From the NCBI GenBank assembly GCA_003225295.1, contig QHYZ01000080.1, positions 1-64,000 on the forward strand: a stretch of 64,000 nt of DNA, in the 5' to 3' direction. The notes beneath the pieces were generated by a model that saw only the letters and a list, made by a program, of their open reading frames with translations, was not told the DNA's origin and did not search any database. Made by a program: the position numbers and the translations under genes. Below, in pieces: positions 7,576-16,207 of this stretch; position 1 is the stretch's first letter; each line of letters starts with the position of its first letter. Origin of the DNA: Acidobacteriota bacterium (lineage in GTDB: Bacteria; Acidobacteriota; Terriglobia; Acidiferrales; UBA7541).

Positions 7576-10332
7576 ATGCCCTTCTTACGGAACATTACAA
7601 GCGGCCTCCGGTCATTGTTCCGAAAGGAACAGGTGGACCGGGAGTTGGATGAGGAGCTTCGCGCCTACCAGGAGATGGCTGCCGAAGAAAAGATGAAGCA
7701 GGGGATGAGCCCAAAGGATGCCCTTCGCGCGGTGCGCTTGGAGCGAGGCAGTCTCGAAATTACGAAGGAAGTCGTGCGTTCTGGCGGCTGGGAATCCTTT
7801 GTGGAGACGTGCTGGCAGGATTTGCGCTACGCGCAACGGCGGTTGCGAATGGCCCCGACATTCACCATCGCGACAGTTCTGACGTTGGGGCTTGGCATCG
7901 GCGCTACTACTTCGATTTTCACATTGGTTCACGCTGTTTTGCTAAAGTCGCTGCCGGTGGCCAACCCCGGTGAACTGTACCGTCTGGGCAAAGAGTCTCG
8001 TTGTTGCTACCAGGGTGGGTACAGTCAAGAAAAAGAGTTCTCCCTGGTTTCCTACGACCTGTACAAATACCTTCGAGACACTACCAAAGGTTTTTCGGAA
8101 CTGGCGGCGTTCCCGTCATTGGAAATGGTCTTTGGTCTCCGACGCGCTGGCACGTCAGAAGCTGCGCAAGGCTATCCAGGCGAGTTCGTCTCTGGCAATT
8201 ATTTCTCCATGTTTGGCATAAGAACGTATGCAGGGCGCGCGCTAACCGATGCGGATGATCATTCCAACGCTCCGCCAGTCGTCGTGATGAGCTATCGCCT
8301 CTGGCAGCAGAAATATGGATCGGACCCGTCAGTCATCGGGAGCGTTTTCGATATCGACGGAAAGCCATTTACCGTCGTGGGAATCACTCCTCCCGGCTTC
8401 TTTGGTGACAGCCTGCGCAGTAGTCCGCCCGACTTGTTTCTGTCTCTGAATACCGAACCGTATGTCGAGAGCGATGCCGATTTGAACAAGGTCGACACGC
8501 ATTGGTTAGAGTTGATTGGCCGCATCCAGCCAGGCGCGAACCCCGCATCCATAGAGGCCGAAATGCGGGTCGAGCTCAAGCAGTGGCTGCGTTCGCACTG
8601 GAGTGACATGAGCGCGAACGATCGCGCACGATTTCCCGAACAGACCCTGTACCTGACTCCTGGGGGCGCGGGCATCACGACCATGCGCGAACAATACGAG
8701 CACTGGCTTCTGATCCTTATGATGGTTTCAGGTTTTGTGTTGCTCATCGTCTGCGCCAACGTGGCCAACCTTATGCTTGTTCGGGGGATGGAGCGGCGCA
8801 GACAGACGTCCTTGAGCATCGCCCTGGGCGCCCAGACTTCACGAATTCTGAGACAGCCTCTTACCGAAAGTATCTTACTCTCGCTGTTTGGCGGAGCGGC
8901 CGGCGTAGCGATCGCATTCGCGTGTACGCGCCTGATTCTCCGTTTCGCATTTCCAACTTTTGCTGGGTTCGCGAGCGTGCCGATCAGCGCGTCGCCTTCC
9001 ATGCCTGTTATGCTGTTCGCACTCGTTGTCTCGCTATTGACGGGAGTTGCGTTCGGCGTCGGCCCCGCGTGGATGGCTACCCGAGTAGACCCAATCGAAG
9101 CGCTTCACGGGAGCAGCCGCTCGACTGCTCGCGAAGGCTCGCTCCCAAGGAAAACTCTCGTCGTGGTTCAGGCGGCTCTCTCGCTTGTTTTGCTGTCGGC
9201 GGCAGCGCTGCTCACGGCCGCTTTGCAGAGGTTGGAGAATAACGATTTAGGATTCGCTCAGGACCGCCGCATCGTTGCCAGCATGGACCCACGGTTGGCA
9301 GGCTACCGGTCGGACCAACTCCCCACACTTTATCGGCGCATCCACGATTCGATAGCAAGCATCCCGGGCGTATCTTCCGTCGCTCTCTGTCAATACTCGC
9401 CTGTGGGTTACGGTTGGGGTGCTGGCGTTTGGGTGGACGGACATCCTGCTCCTGGGCCGACAGATGACAACTCCGCCGCGTGGGATCGAGTTTCGGCGGG
9501 ATACCTTGATGTCATCGGGACTCCCGTCGTTAGAGGGCGCGGCATCACCGAAGAGGACGCGCCGAGTTCGCGAAAAGTAGCAGTCATCAATGAAGCGTTT
9601 GCGCGAGAGTTCTTCCAGAACGAAGATCCGATTGGAAAGCACTTCGGCACGGAGGCGGATAACAGCCGCAAATACGAAGTGGTGGGTATAGCTAAAGATG
9701 CCCGCTACCTCATCGTCGATAAGCCGGATGGCGCGTTCTTCTTTTTGGCGGAAGCACAAGCCGACTATTCGCAAACCAATCTTGGTTCACTTTTCCTGCA
9801 CGACATTGTCATACGGACACGGCCGGGAGCTAGCCTATCTGATGCGCAGGTGCGCCAAGCCATGGCTTCGGTTGACCCCAGTCTGCCGATCATTTCGATT
9901 CGCACTCTAAAAGATAAGGTCGCCACGCAGCTCACGCAGCAACAACTCATCGCACGTCTCACCTCGTTGTTCGGCGTTCTTTCATTGGTTTTAGCCTCGA
10001 TTGGGCTCTATGGAATTACTGCATACAATGTCGGACGCCGTGCGGGCGAGATTGGCGTGCGCATGGCGCTGGGCGCTAGTCGGGGCCAGGTTGTTCGGCT
10101 TGTGCTACGCGGCGCATTCCTCCTCATAGCGATTGGGCTGACTTTGGGCATTCCGCTGTCTCTTGCTACAAGCCGAGCCTTGAGCAGCCAGCTTTACGGA
10201 CTCAACCCGTACAACCCCGTGATTCTCTTACTAGCGGTGATCGTACTTGCAGTCTTCGGGTTGGTCGCCACTCTGGTTCCCGCTTTGCGGGCGAGCTCTA
10301 TCTCGCCAGCGCGGGCCCTGCGAACCGAATAA
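7576..10332 (+). CDS. ADOP-type ABC transporter permease, copy 2
   Basis: A 918-residue paralogue of the preceding permease with the same plan: ADOP amino domain, MacB-like periplasmic core, and two FtsX blocks, the second with GEIGVRMALGAS. The two amino ends are almost alike (SLFRKEQV.RELDEEL), while the periplasmic parts have diverged more. The ATG at 7576 is preferred to one at 7552 because AGTAGGAGG precedes it by a normal distance. The tandem pair may form a heterodimer needing an ATPase encoded elsewhere; this is inference. Confidence 0.92.
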   Translation: MPFLRNITSGLRSLFRKEQVDRELDEELRAYQEMAAEEKMKQGMSPKDALRAVRLERGSLEITKEVVRSGGWESFVETCWQDLRYAQRRLRMAPTFTIATVLTLGLGIGATTSIFTLVHAVLLKSLPVANPGELYRLGKESRCCYQGGYSQEKEFSLVSYDLYKYLRDTTKGFSELAAFPSLEMVFGLRRAGTSEAAQGYPGEFVSGNYFSMFGIRTYAGRALTDADDHSNAPPVVVMSYRLWQQKYGSDPSVIGSVFDIDGKPFTVVGITPPGFFGDSLRSSPPDLFLSLNTEPYVESDADLNKVDTHWLELIGRIQPGANPASIEAEMRVELKQWLRSHWSDMSANDRARFPEQTLYLTPGGAGITTMREQYEHWLLILMMVSGFVLLIVCANVANLMLVRGMERRRQTSLSIALGAQTSRILRQPLTESILLSLFGGAAGVAIAFACTRLILRFAFPTFAGFASVPISASPSMPVMLFALVVSLLTGVAFGVGPAWMATRVDPIEALHGSSRSTAREGSLPRKTLVVVQAALSLVLLSAAALLTAALQRLENNDLGFAQDRRIVASMDPRLAGYRSDQLPTLYRRIHDSIASIPGVSSVALCQYSPVGYGWGAGVWVDGHPAPGPTDDNSAAWDRVSAGYLDVIGTPVVRGRGITEEDAPSSRKVAVINEAFAREFFQNEDPIGKHFGTEADNSRKYEVVGIAKDARYLIVDKPDGAFFFLAEAQADYSQTNLGSLFLHDIVIRTRPGASLSDAQVRQAMASVDPSLPIISIRTLKDKVATQLTQQQLIARLTSLFGVLSLVLASIGLYGITAYNVGRRAGEIGVRMALGASRGQVVRLVLRGAFLLIAIGLTLGIPLSLATSRALSSQLYGLNPYNPVILLLAVIVLAVFGLVATLVPALRASSISPARALRTE

Positions 10333-10499
10333 GTTCCGTCGCTTTATGCAGTATAGCGGTTTGGCTCTACAGCTCTGGTTCTCGCGCCGAATTTTCGCTC
10401 AGTTGAATTGAATCAGCCTCCCTTTTTCTTCTTCGCATTTTCCTTCTGTTTCTGTGGGTACTTCTTGCGTGTGACTTCAGCCGCGCCTCGGACCTGGCA

Positions 10500-11660
10500 T
10501 TGGTTGACGCAAAGATTTATCCCTCGCCGACTGAACGGCCAATCGAAAATGGCTCGATCCTTATTCACGACGGCCGCATTCTTGCCGTTGGGCCCAGCGC
10601 CACCATCAAAATCCCGCGCAATACCGAAGTCATTGACTGCAAAGGCTTGGTTGTGACTGCCGGTTTCTGGAACAGCCATGTACATATTTTTACTCCGAAC
10701 CTGCTCCATGCAGAGAAACTCTCATCTGAGCAGCTAACTTCACAACTCCAAGAGATGCTCGCGCGCTGGGGCTTTACTACGGTCTTGGACCTCGCGTCTG
10801 TGCTAAAGAACACGACTCTCATCCGCCGTCGCATAGAAAGCGGCGAGGTGAAAGGACCAAGGATCCTAACCGTTGGCGAGCCGTTTTGGGCGAAAGGCGG
10901 AACGCCCATTTACGTAAGGGGATTTCTTGAGGCCAACCACATCAGCATGCCCGAAGTCGAATCCAGCGCGCAGGCCGTGGAGCGAGTGCACCAGCAGATC
11001 CACGACGGCGCAGACGGCATCAAGATTTTTACGGGTTCCGTCGAACGGGACAGCATCTTGATAATGCCCTTGGATTTGGCTAAAGCTATCGTCGCGGAAG
11101 CCCACCTCGCGGGGAAACCTGTTTTTGCCCATCCTTCCAATCAGGAGGGAATCGAAGTCGCCCTTCAGAGCGGAGTTGACATTCTAGTCCACACGACACC
11201 TAGCGGTGGCCCGTGGAGCTCGTCACTCGTCGAAAGCATCAAGGCGGCACACATGGCTCTCATCCCCACGCTTACTCTCTGGCACGTCGAATTCAAAGGC
11301 GAGTCACCCGAAGAGTTCGAAAAAGGAATGAACATGGTCGTGCTGCCCGAATTAAGGGCCTATTCCGAAGCGGGCGGACAAATCCTGTTCGGCACCGATG
11401 TGGGCTACATCGAACAATTTGACACTTCAGAAGAATTCGCCTGGATGTCCCGGGCTGGCATGAGTTTCCAGCAAATCCTTGCTTCGCTTACTACCACTCC
11501 TGCACGGCGCTTCGGCTACTCAACCCACAGTGGGCAGATCGCGAAAGGGATGGATGGCGACCTTGTTGTTCTACAAGCGGATCCTGCCCAGGATGTCACA
11601 GCATTCTCCAATGTACGCTACACCATCCGAGGCGCGAAGGTCATCTACTCGGAGAAGTGA
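10500..11660 (+). CDS. Amidohydrolase, probably exported lipoprotein
   Basis: A metal-dependent amidohydrolase (imidazolonepropionase/prolidase-like). It has the beta-strand metal motif NSHVHIFTP, a KIFTGS lysine region, HP and HTTPSGG histidines and the FGTDVGY aspartate, in the usual order. The given start is a TTG at 10500. However, the same frame stays open back to 10407 and encodes a hydrophobic signal followed by a lipobox-like LLAC just before DFSRASDLALVDAK, so the real protein is likely longer and lipid-anchored, with no ATG, GTG or TTG in that stretch. Either a rare start codon is used or the 5' end has been altered. Substrate unknown. Confidence 0.82.
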   Translation: MVDAKIYPSPTERPIENGSILIHDGRILAVGPSATIKIPRNTEVIDCKGLVVTAGFWNSHVHIFTPNLLHAEKLSSEQLTSQLQEMLARWGFTTVLDLASVLKNTTLIRRRIESGEVKGPRILTVGEPFWAKGGTPIYVRGFLEANHISMPEVESSAQAVERVHQQIHDGADGIKIFTGSVERDSILIMPLDLAKAIVAEAHLAGKPVFAHPSNQEGIEVALQSGVDILVHTTPSGGPWSSSLVESIKAAHMALIPTLTLWHVEFKGESPEEFEKGMNMVVLPELRAYSEAGGQILFGTDVGYIEQFDTSEEFAWMSRAGMSFQQILASLTTTPARRFGYSTHSGQIAKGMDGDLVVLQADPAQDVTAFSNVRYTIRGAKVIYSEK

Positions 11661-12182
11661 AGCCCAGAATCTCAATTGCGCGAAGTTGGAGGCTTTATCG
11701 GAGACTAGCCGCCGACTTCTGGTTGGGTGACGGCAATCCGGAAGTTGGCACCGGGTTGCAATCTCAGTGAGGACTAGTCCCGCCTAACGGCGAAGGGTTC
11801 ACTCACGGTAACTGTAGCCGAGTTGCTCTAAAGACGGCGTCCGGCTCCCACTGCCTCCCGAATAGTCCTCTGCCAGTAGAGCGCCTTCTCAGTCTCACCC
11901 TTCCGGCTGCTCATTCCACGCCTCCTGCTCAGCTCCGCATCCGCAGCCCTGCCCCCAAAGGGCGTATGTCGTGGTCATCCGTCGGGAGGCATCAGCCCGT
12001 GAGATTCGGCGGAAAAGGTTGATTCCCCGGACAGTTCGGGAATCTGCACTTTCGGCCAAACGATGCTTCAAGTCACAGAACGGCACAGGTCCCTCCCATA
12101 AAGCACCCGCTCGCCTTGGGAGCAGCAGCCTCTCGCTTTTGAGTGCCCCAGGAAAATGGGGCAAGAAAAAGGAGAAAAATTC
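11661..12182. other. Intergenic region without supported gene
   Basis: About 520 nt downstream of the amidohydrolase. Long frames exist here by chance but none resembles a protein. The last 30 nt lead into the ssb remnant and include its ribosome-binding site (AAAAAGGAG). Confidence 0.4.
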
Positions 12183-12281
12183 ATGTCTTACCTACTCAGT
12201 GACGATCATCGGCTTGGTCGGTGCCGATCCGGAGCAACGTCAGGCGAAAGGCAGCGGTTCGAAGTTCACCGTTCTTTCCGT
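12183..12281 (+). pseudogene. ssb: Truncated single-stranded DNA-binding protein gene (ssb) remnant
   Basis: After AAGGAG and an ATG at 12183 the sequence, read with one frame correction, gives SVTIIGLVGADPEQRQAKGS and then KFTVLSV, an unmistakable SSB amino end. One extra base early on breaks the frame, and the similarity stops after about 33 residues, where CAACCCAC repeats begin. It therefore looks like a gene cut off at the right end of cassette 1. SSB genes are common on integrative elements and plasmids. Confidence 0.65.
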
Positions 12282-12288
12282 CGATTTC

Positions 12289-12370
12289 CAACCCACGATC
12301 CAACCCACAATTTGCGATGTCTTGTGCGACTTGCAGGTATTTTGGCAGTCCCCGCGGTCTTGTAAGTTCT
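12289..12370. repeat. Type B arm repeats at the right end of cassette 1
   Basis: Two CAACCCAC repeats (12289-12296 and 12301-12308, 12-nt period) followed by GGCAGTCCCC and GTCTTGTAAGTT. The same arrangement precedes the tRNA fragment at 42191. Here about 190 nt separates this arm from the tRNA fragment, whereas at 42093-42190 the two are adjacent, so extra DNA may have entered. Confidence 0.5.
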
Positions 12371-12583
12371 ATAAAGGGAGAAGTCAAGAAAAAACACATC
12401 TCCCTCGGCTGGAATTTTTCTTGCTTCTCAGGCCACTTGATCGAGCGCGATTTGTTCTGACCTACCGCACCATGTGCTCGGTTGCGGGACAATGTGCCCC
12501 CGCGGTTTGGGTTTTCACTACCAGCGGTTTTCATCGCCTCTTCGCGACGAAGCCTGTCAGTTGTAAAACCTCACCACGCTACT

Positions 12584-12628
12584 CTGATAAGGGCGAGGTC
12601 GGTGGTTCAAGTCCACCCAGGCCCACCA
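12584..12628 (+). repeat. Attachment-site copy 2: 3' part of tRNA-Ile
   Basis: Forty-five nt identical to 2408-2452 of the tRNA-Ile gene, from inside the anticodon loop to the CCA. The 5' half of the tRNA is missing, so it is not a functional gene. The sequence before it (AGTTGTAAAACCT...CCACGC) resembles that before copy 3. On its right lie GTCCCAC and CAACCCAC (12655-12675), a type B flank. It marks the border of cassettes 1 and 2. Confidence 0.85.
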
Positions 12629-12754
12629 TTTGTTTCAGTAGGTTACCGGGTGTTGTCCCACAAATCTCAACCCACAGGCCTACTAGGACCTACCATAACC
12701 TGCATCGGCGGCCCGACAACTTAACCTCAGCACGCGCTGGCCGCTTGGGGAGCG

Positions 12755-12778
12755 CCTGGCGCCGTTGCCAGCGCCAGG
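12755..12778 (-). terminator. GC-rich hairpin downstream of the small secreted protein gene
   Basis: CCTGGCGC (12755-12762) and GCGCCAGG (12771-12778) form a perfect stem around an 8-nt loop, extendable with a G-U pair. It lies 24 nt past the stop codon at 12802. There is no strong T-tract, so it may act as an attenuating or stabilising hairpin. Confidence 0.4.
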
Positions 12779-12801
12779 TGCAAGGGGCTCGATCTTGGTA
12801 A

Positions 12802-13191
12802 TTACTTCTGCGTTGGATAAACAAACTCAACGCCGAAGTGATCACCGGGGTAGAACCACGTTTTCAAGGCTTCTGGTTGGCCGGAGGGCCGCTCTTCGAG
12901 CTGAAGTATTGTTTCGTCCGGGGTTTCGTCCCGATAGTCCGAAATTCCATGGACCGTGGTAATCAAATGCATCTCGTCAGCGTTGTAAATTGCAACGAGA
13001 GTGCGGTCGTTGGAATCCAGTAGTTTGAATACGTAGGTGCCTGCGGGAAGCACTTTCCCCGGAACCTGAATGGGTTCGTTGATAGTCACAATCGTTTTCT
13101 TATCTGATTCGTCGGCCTGAACCTTTGGGATAAAGAACGTCCCTCCTAACAGAACCATGCAGATCATGCCGGTAAGCATTTTGCAGTACAT
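12802..13191 (-). CDS. Small secreted protein typical of Acidobacteriota, unknown function
   Basis: A 129-residue protein with a signal peptide (MYCKMLTGMICMVLLGG, cleavage near VQA-DE). The mature part begins TIVTINEPIQVPGKVLPAGT and contains YVFKLLDSNDR and WFYPGDHFGVEFVYP, a pattern I associate with a family of exported acidobacterial proteins of unknown role, probably a small beta-sandwich. The ATG at 13191 has AAAGGAGA at good distance. It is the first gene inside cassette 2 and lies downstream of the efflux genes. A weak sigma54-type site is about 160 nt upstream. Confidence 0.8.
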   Translation of the reverse strand: MYCKMLTGMICMVLLGGTFFIPKVQADESDKKTIVTINEPIQVPGKVLPAGTYVFKLLDSNDRTLVAIYNADEMHLITTVHGISDYRDETPDETILQLEERPSGQPEALKTWFYPGDHFGVEFVYPTQK

Positions 13192-13352
13192 AGTTAAGTC
13201 TCCTTTCTTAGTGATCCGCGCTTTAAAATTCATGTTGTCGCGGAATTCAGTTCGAGATATAGAAAGGCATTCTTCATACCAAACTGCATGGGGAGACGAT
13301 TGCCAGGAAGGGGAACATTTTCAATCACTTAGTCCGGCTGGGAGCTTTTTCA

Positions 13353-13368
13353 AGCCGCAGCTTTGCCA
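13353..13368 (-). promoter_or_regulatory. Weak sigma54-type (-24/-12) site
   Basis: On the minus strand TGGCAAAGCTGCGGCT has GG and GC at the correct 10-nt spacing, but a poor -12 box (CGGCT). It would start transcription near 13343, about 150 nt before the ATG at 13191. Listed because stronger sites of the same type occur upstream of three other units in this cassette. Confidence 0.3.
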
Positions 13369-13461
13369 CCGCGCGTCCGGCATCTTGGAAGCGGTGTCAG
13401 AATCGTGGAGCGAAGGGGAACGAGAAATAGACTCTAAGGCGCTCTCAAGTGTGCGGCAGTG

Positions 13462-14967
13462 TTACCTTGAAGTGCTGGTCAGCTTGCCGCAACATTCGGG
13501 GCGTCGGGGAAGGCTGGAGCTATTCCAACCGCCACCCAAAGCCTGGACAAGCAGCACTGCGTCCACCATGCGGCGGCCGAGAATATTGACAGCGGTGAGT
13601 TCATCAGTGAGCGCCGCACTCTGAGCCGTAGTCACTTCGAGGTAACTCGTCACGCCGCCTTTATAGCGGACGATCGCGAGTTCCAGATATTTCTGAGCTG
13701 CCGCGACGGCTTTGTCCTGAACCTGAGCTTCATGCTCGAGGATCCGCAATGCAGCTACGTTGTCCTCGACCTGTTGGAAGCCCGTCAGCACGGTTTGACG
13801 ATAATTGGCGACGGTTTGATCGTAAGCAGCGATGGCCTGGTCTGAGGCAGCCCGCCGCCTTCCTACGTCGAAGATAGTGAAAAGGGCAGATGGCCCGGCC
13901 GACCACAATATGCTGGGCCCGGAAAGTAGTGTCGTAGGGGAGCCACTTTCAAAGCCACCTATGGCCGCTAAATTGACGAGCGGATAATAAGCGGATTTGG
14001 CGACGCCGATCTGCGCGTTGCCGGAGGCCATGAGGCGCTCGGCAGCTGCGATGTCAGGTCTCCGCTCGAGCAATTCTGAAGGCAGACCCACGGGGATCGG
14101 TGGAGGAGGCATGGTCAGAGGAAGAGGAGCGAGACTGAAAGAGGCCGGAGGCTTGCCAATCAAAACTGCTACTGCGTGCTCATACTGCGCACGGGCCACT
14201 CCGACATCGATCGCCTGCGCGCGAGTTGTCTCAAGCTGGGTCTCGGCTTGCTGTACTTCCACATCGGAAGCTATGCCTCCTGCAAACCGGCTCTCGATTA
14301 ACGCCAAGGCTTGCTCGTACTGCGTTACGGTGGAATTTAAAAGCTGCTCCTCAGCATCCAGGAGGCGGGCCTGGAAGTAGTACAGAGCTAACTGGGAATG
14401 CATCGATAGATTCACTGCTGCCAGGTCGGCTGCGCTGGCTTGTGCCTGTGCGCGATACGATTCCACAGTGCGCCGTACGCGTCCCCAAACGTCGATTTGA
14501 TAAGACAATTCGAAAGGAATTTGCAAATCGTTATAGGTAATGCCATTGAATGCTGCGCTGTGTGGCTGACGGTTGCCGGACGTTTTGGTCCGGGTTGCGA
14601 CGGGATCCGTCGTTACAGTTGGAAAGTAGTTGGCACGGTTATAACGGAGAATTGCACGGGCTTGTGTATATTGGGCTTCAGCAGCCTTCAAGTTTTGGTT
14701 GGAGACATTCACCTGCTCTTCCAGGGCATTGAGTTGAGGATCCTGAAAAATTTCCCACCACTTGCCGTCGAGATTCTGGTCATTCGGATGGGCAGGTTTC
14801 CAATCGCCCACCTCTTTATAAACTGGAGGAACCCCTGCAGCCGGGCGCTGATATTTAGGTCCCACCGTGCATCCGGTCAACTGGAACTCGGCTATAGCGA
14901 GCAGAACCATCAGAGAAGGTGTCCGACGCCGGCGCGCGAACCAGAGCAGTTTTCGAGCGCGTTTCAC
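13462..14967 (-). CDS. Outer-membrane efflux lipoprotein (NodT/OprM family)
   Basis: A 501-residue outer-membrane factor, the exit duct of a tripartite RND pump. A basic amino end and hydrophobic stretch lead to the lipobox LTGC at about residue 33, followed by TVGPKYQRPAAGVPPVY, the family hallmark. The coiled-coil region has the repeated long helices and AAAERLMASGNAQIGVAKSAYYP, also typical. The ATG overlaps the adaptor gene's stop by 4 nt. The final 20 residues (SLPRRPECCGKLTSTSR) are unusual and may be non-homologous. Confidence 0.93.
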   Translation of the reverse strand: MKRARKLLWFARRRRTPSLMVLLAIAEFQLTGCTVGPKYQRPAAGVPPVYKEVGDWKPAHPNDQNLDGKWWEIFQDPQLNALEEQVNVSNQNLKAAEAQYTQARAILRYNRANYFPTVTTDPVATRTKTSGNRQPHSAAFNGITYNDLQIPFELSYQIDVWGRVRRTVESYRAQAQASAADLAAVNLSMHSQLALYYFQARLLDAEEQLLNSTVTQYEQALALIESRFAGGIASDVEVQQAETQLETTRAQAIDVGVARAQYEHAVAVLIGKPPASFSLAPLPLTMPPPPIPVGLPSELLERRPDIAAAERLMASGNAQIGVAKSAYYPLVNLAAIGGFESGSPTTLLSGPSILWSAGPSALFTIFDVGRRRAASDQAIAAYDQTVANYRQTVLTGFQQVEDNVAALRILEHEAQVQDKAVAAAQKYLELAIVRYKGGVTSYLEVTTAQSAALTDELTAVNILGRRMVDAVLLVQALGGGWNSSSLPRRPECCGKLTSTSR

Positions 14968-16184
14968 TTGATATCCCCGGGCAGTGTTGCCTGAACGATT
15001 TGGACCTGCTGTCCCGTAATGAGGGAGTCGGGCGGATTGACAACGACCTGATCGTCCGGCTTTAGGCCGGCGACGATCTCGATCTGATTGCCGAAATCGT
15101 GTCCAGGAGTCACGGCCGTCAGCGCAACTTTTCCATCCTTCACAACTCCCACGCGTAAGCCCTCCGAGCGGAATAGCAGAGTATTGACGGGAAGCAGCAA
15201 GGTGGAGCTCTGGGCCGGGACAGCCAAGTGGACCTCAGCATAGGAACCGGTAAGCAGCGTGCCTGTAGGATTGTCCACATCGATTTCAACCAGCAGCGTG
15301 CGGGTTGTCACCGTGATAGCATCGGCACTGCGGACCAGTGTTCCGCGAAATGTGCGGCCTGGAAATTCAGCCAGACTAAGATCCGCGGTCATACCGGCTT
15401 TGACCCCTCGCGAGTATTCTTCCGGGACGTTTACATAAACACGCAGCTTTCCAGGTTGAGCGATGTGAAAGAGATCGGTTTTCACTCCGCCCCCGCTGCC
15501 GGAATTAATCAGATCTCCGATATCCGTATTTCGCGCGGTGATGATGCCGTCGAACGGAGCGTAAACCTTTTCAAAGGAGACTAGTGCCGTGTACTGATCC
15601 ACGGCTGCCTGGTCTGCCTGGACTATTGCTTTGTTCGCATTGTAGGTACCGACGGCATTATCGACGTCCTGCTGGGATACAGCGTTGCTTTTCAAGAGCC
15701 CCAGATATCGGCTTTTAGTGACTGTAGCTAGCTCGAGATTTGCCTTCGCCGTTGCCAGGTTGCTGCGGGCCTGCTCGAGTTGTTGGTCGACTTCCGGAGT
15801 TTCGATGACAGCAAGCAGTTGGCCTTGCTTGACGCGGCCTCCAATGTCGACGTACCACTTTTTCAAATATCCGTTAGTGCGGGCATAAATGGGCGCGGTG
15901 ATGAATGGTTGCACATTTCCAGGAAGGATGATCTCCTGGGCGGGCGCAGCCGGTTTTGGCGAAACAACCGATACCGCGGTGAGGGCAACCTGGGCCGTTT
16001 CCGCCTTCAGCGTGGAGCGAGCTTTGACACGCGACACAATGCCAGAGACCAACAGGGCAGCGACGACGATCAACGCAATCACCAGACCCAACCATCGTCT
16101 GGGCGGGCGCTGCGGTCTTCCCGCATCGTTCAGTGGGGGCGTTTGCTCGCCAATTTGTTTGTTCTCTTCAGTTTCTTGCGACAT
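14964..16184 (-). CDS. RND efflux periplasmic adaptor (MFP/HlyD family)
   Basis: A 406-residue membrane-fusion protein with an amino-terminal membrane anchor (WLGLVIALIVVAALLVSGIV), a lipoyl/hairpin section starting IYARTNGYLKKWYVDIGG and continuing in a long coiled coil with AVSQQDVDN, and a beta-barrel with VYAPFDGIITARNTDIGDL. It links the inner-membrane pump to the outer-membrane factor. The ATG at 16184 is preferred to one at 16199 because TGGAGT lies before it. It sits 23 nt after the pump gene and overlaps the outer-membrane gene by 4 nt. Confidence 0.93.
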   Translation of the reverse strand: MSQETEENKQIGEQTPPLNDAGRPQRPPRRWLGLVIALIVVAALLVSGIVSRVKARSTLKAETAQVALTAVSVVSPKPAAPAQEIILPGNVQPFITAPIYARTNGYLKKWYVDIGGRVKQGQLLAVIETPEVDQQLEQARSNLATAKANLELATVTKSRYLGLLKSNAVSQQDVDNAVGTYNANKAIVQADQAAVDQYTALVSFEKVYAPFDGIITARNTDIGDLINSGSGGGVKTDLFHIAQPGKLRVYVNVPEEYSRGVKAGMTADLSLAEFPGRTFRGTLVRSADAITVTTRTLLVEIDVDNPTGTLLTGSYAEVHLAVPAQSSTLLLPVNTLLFRSEGLRVGVVKDGKVALTAVTPGHDFGNQIEIVAGLKPDDQVVVNPPDSLITGQQVQIVQATLPGDIK

Positions 16185-16207
16185 AGTGACTCCACACACA
16201 TTTTTGC

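Noticed and set aside
11971-12801. Long plus-strand frame of 276 codons
   Set aside because: It runs through intergenic DNA, the ssb remnant, arm repeats and a tRNA fragment; only the SSB-like part resembles protein, so the length is accidental.
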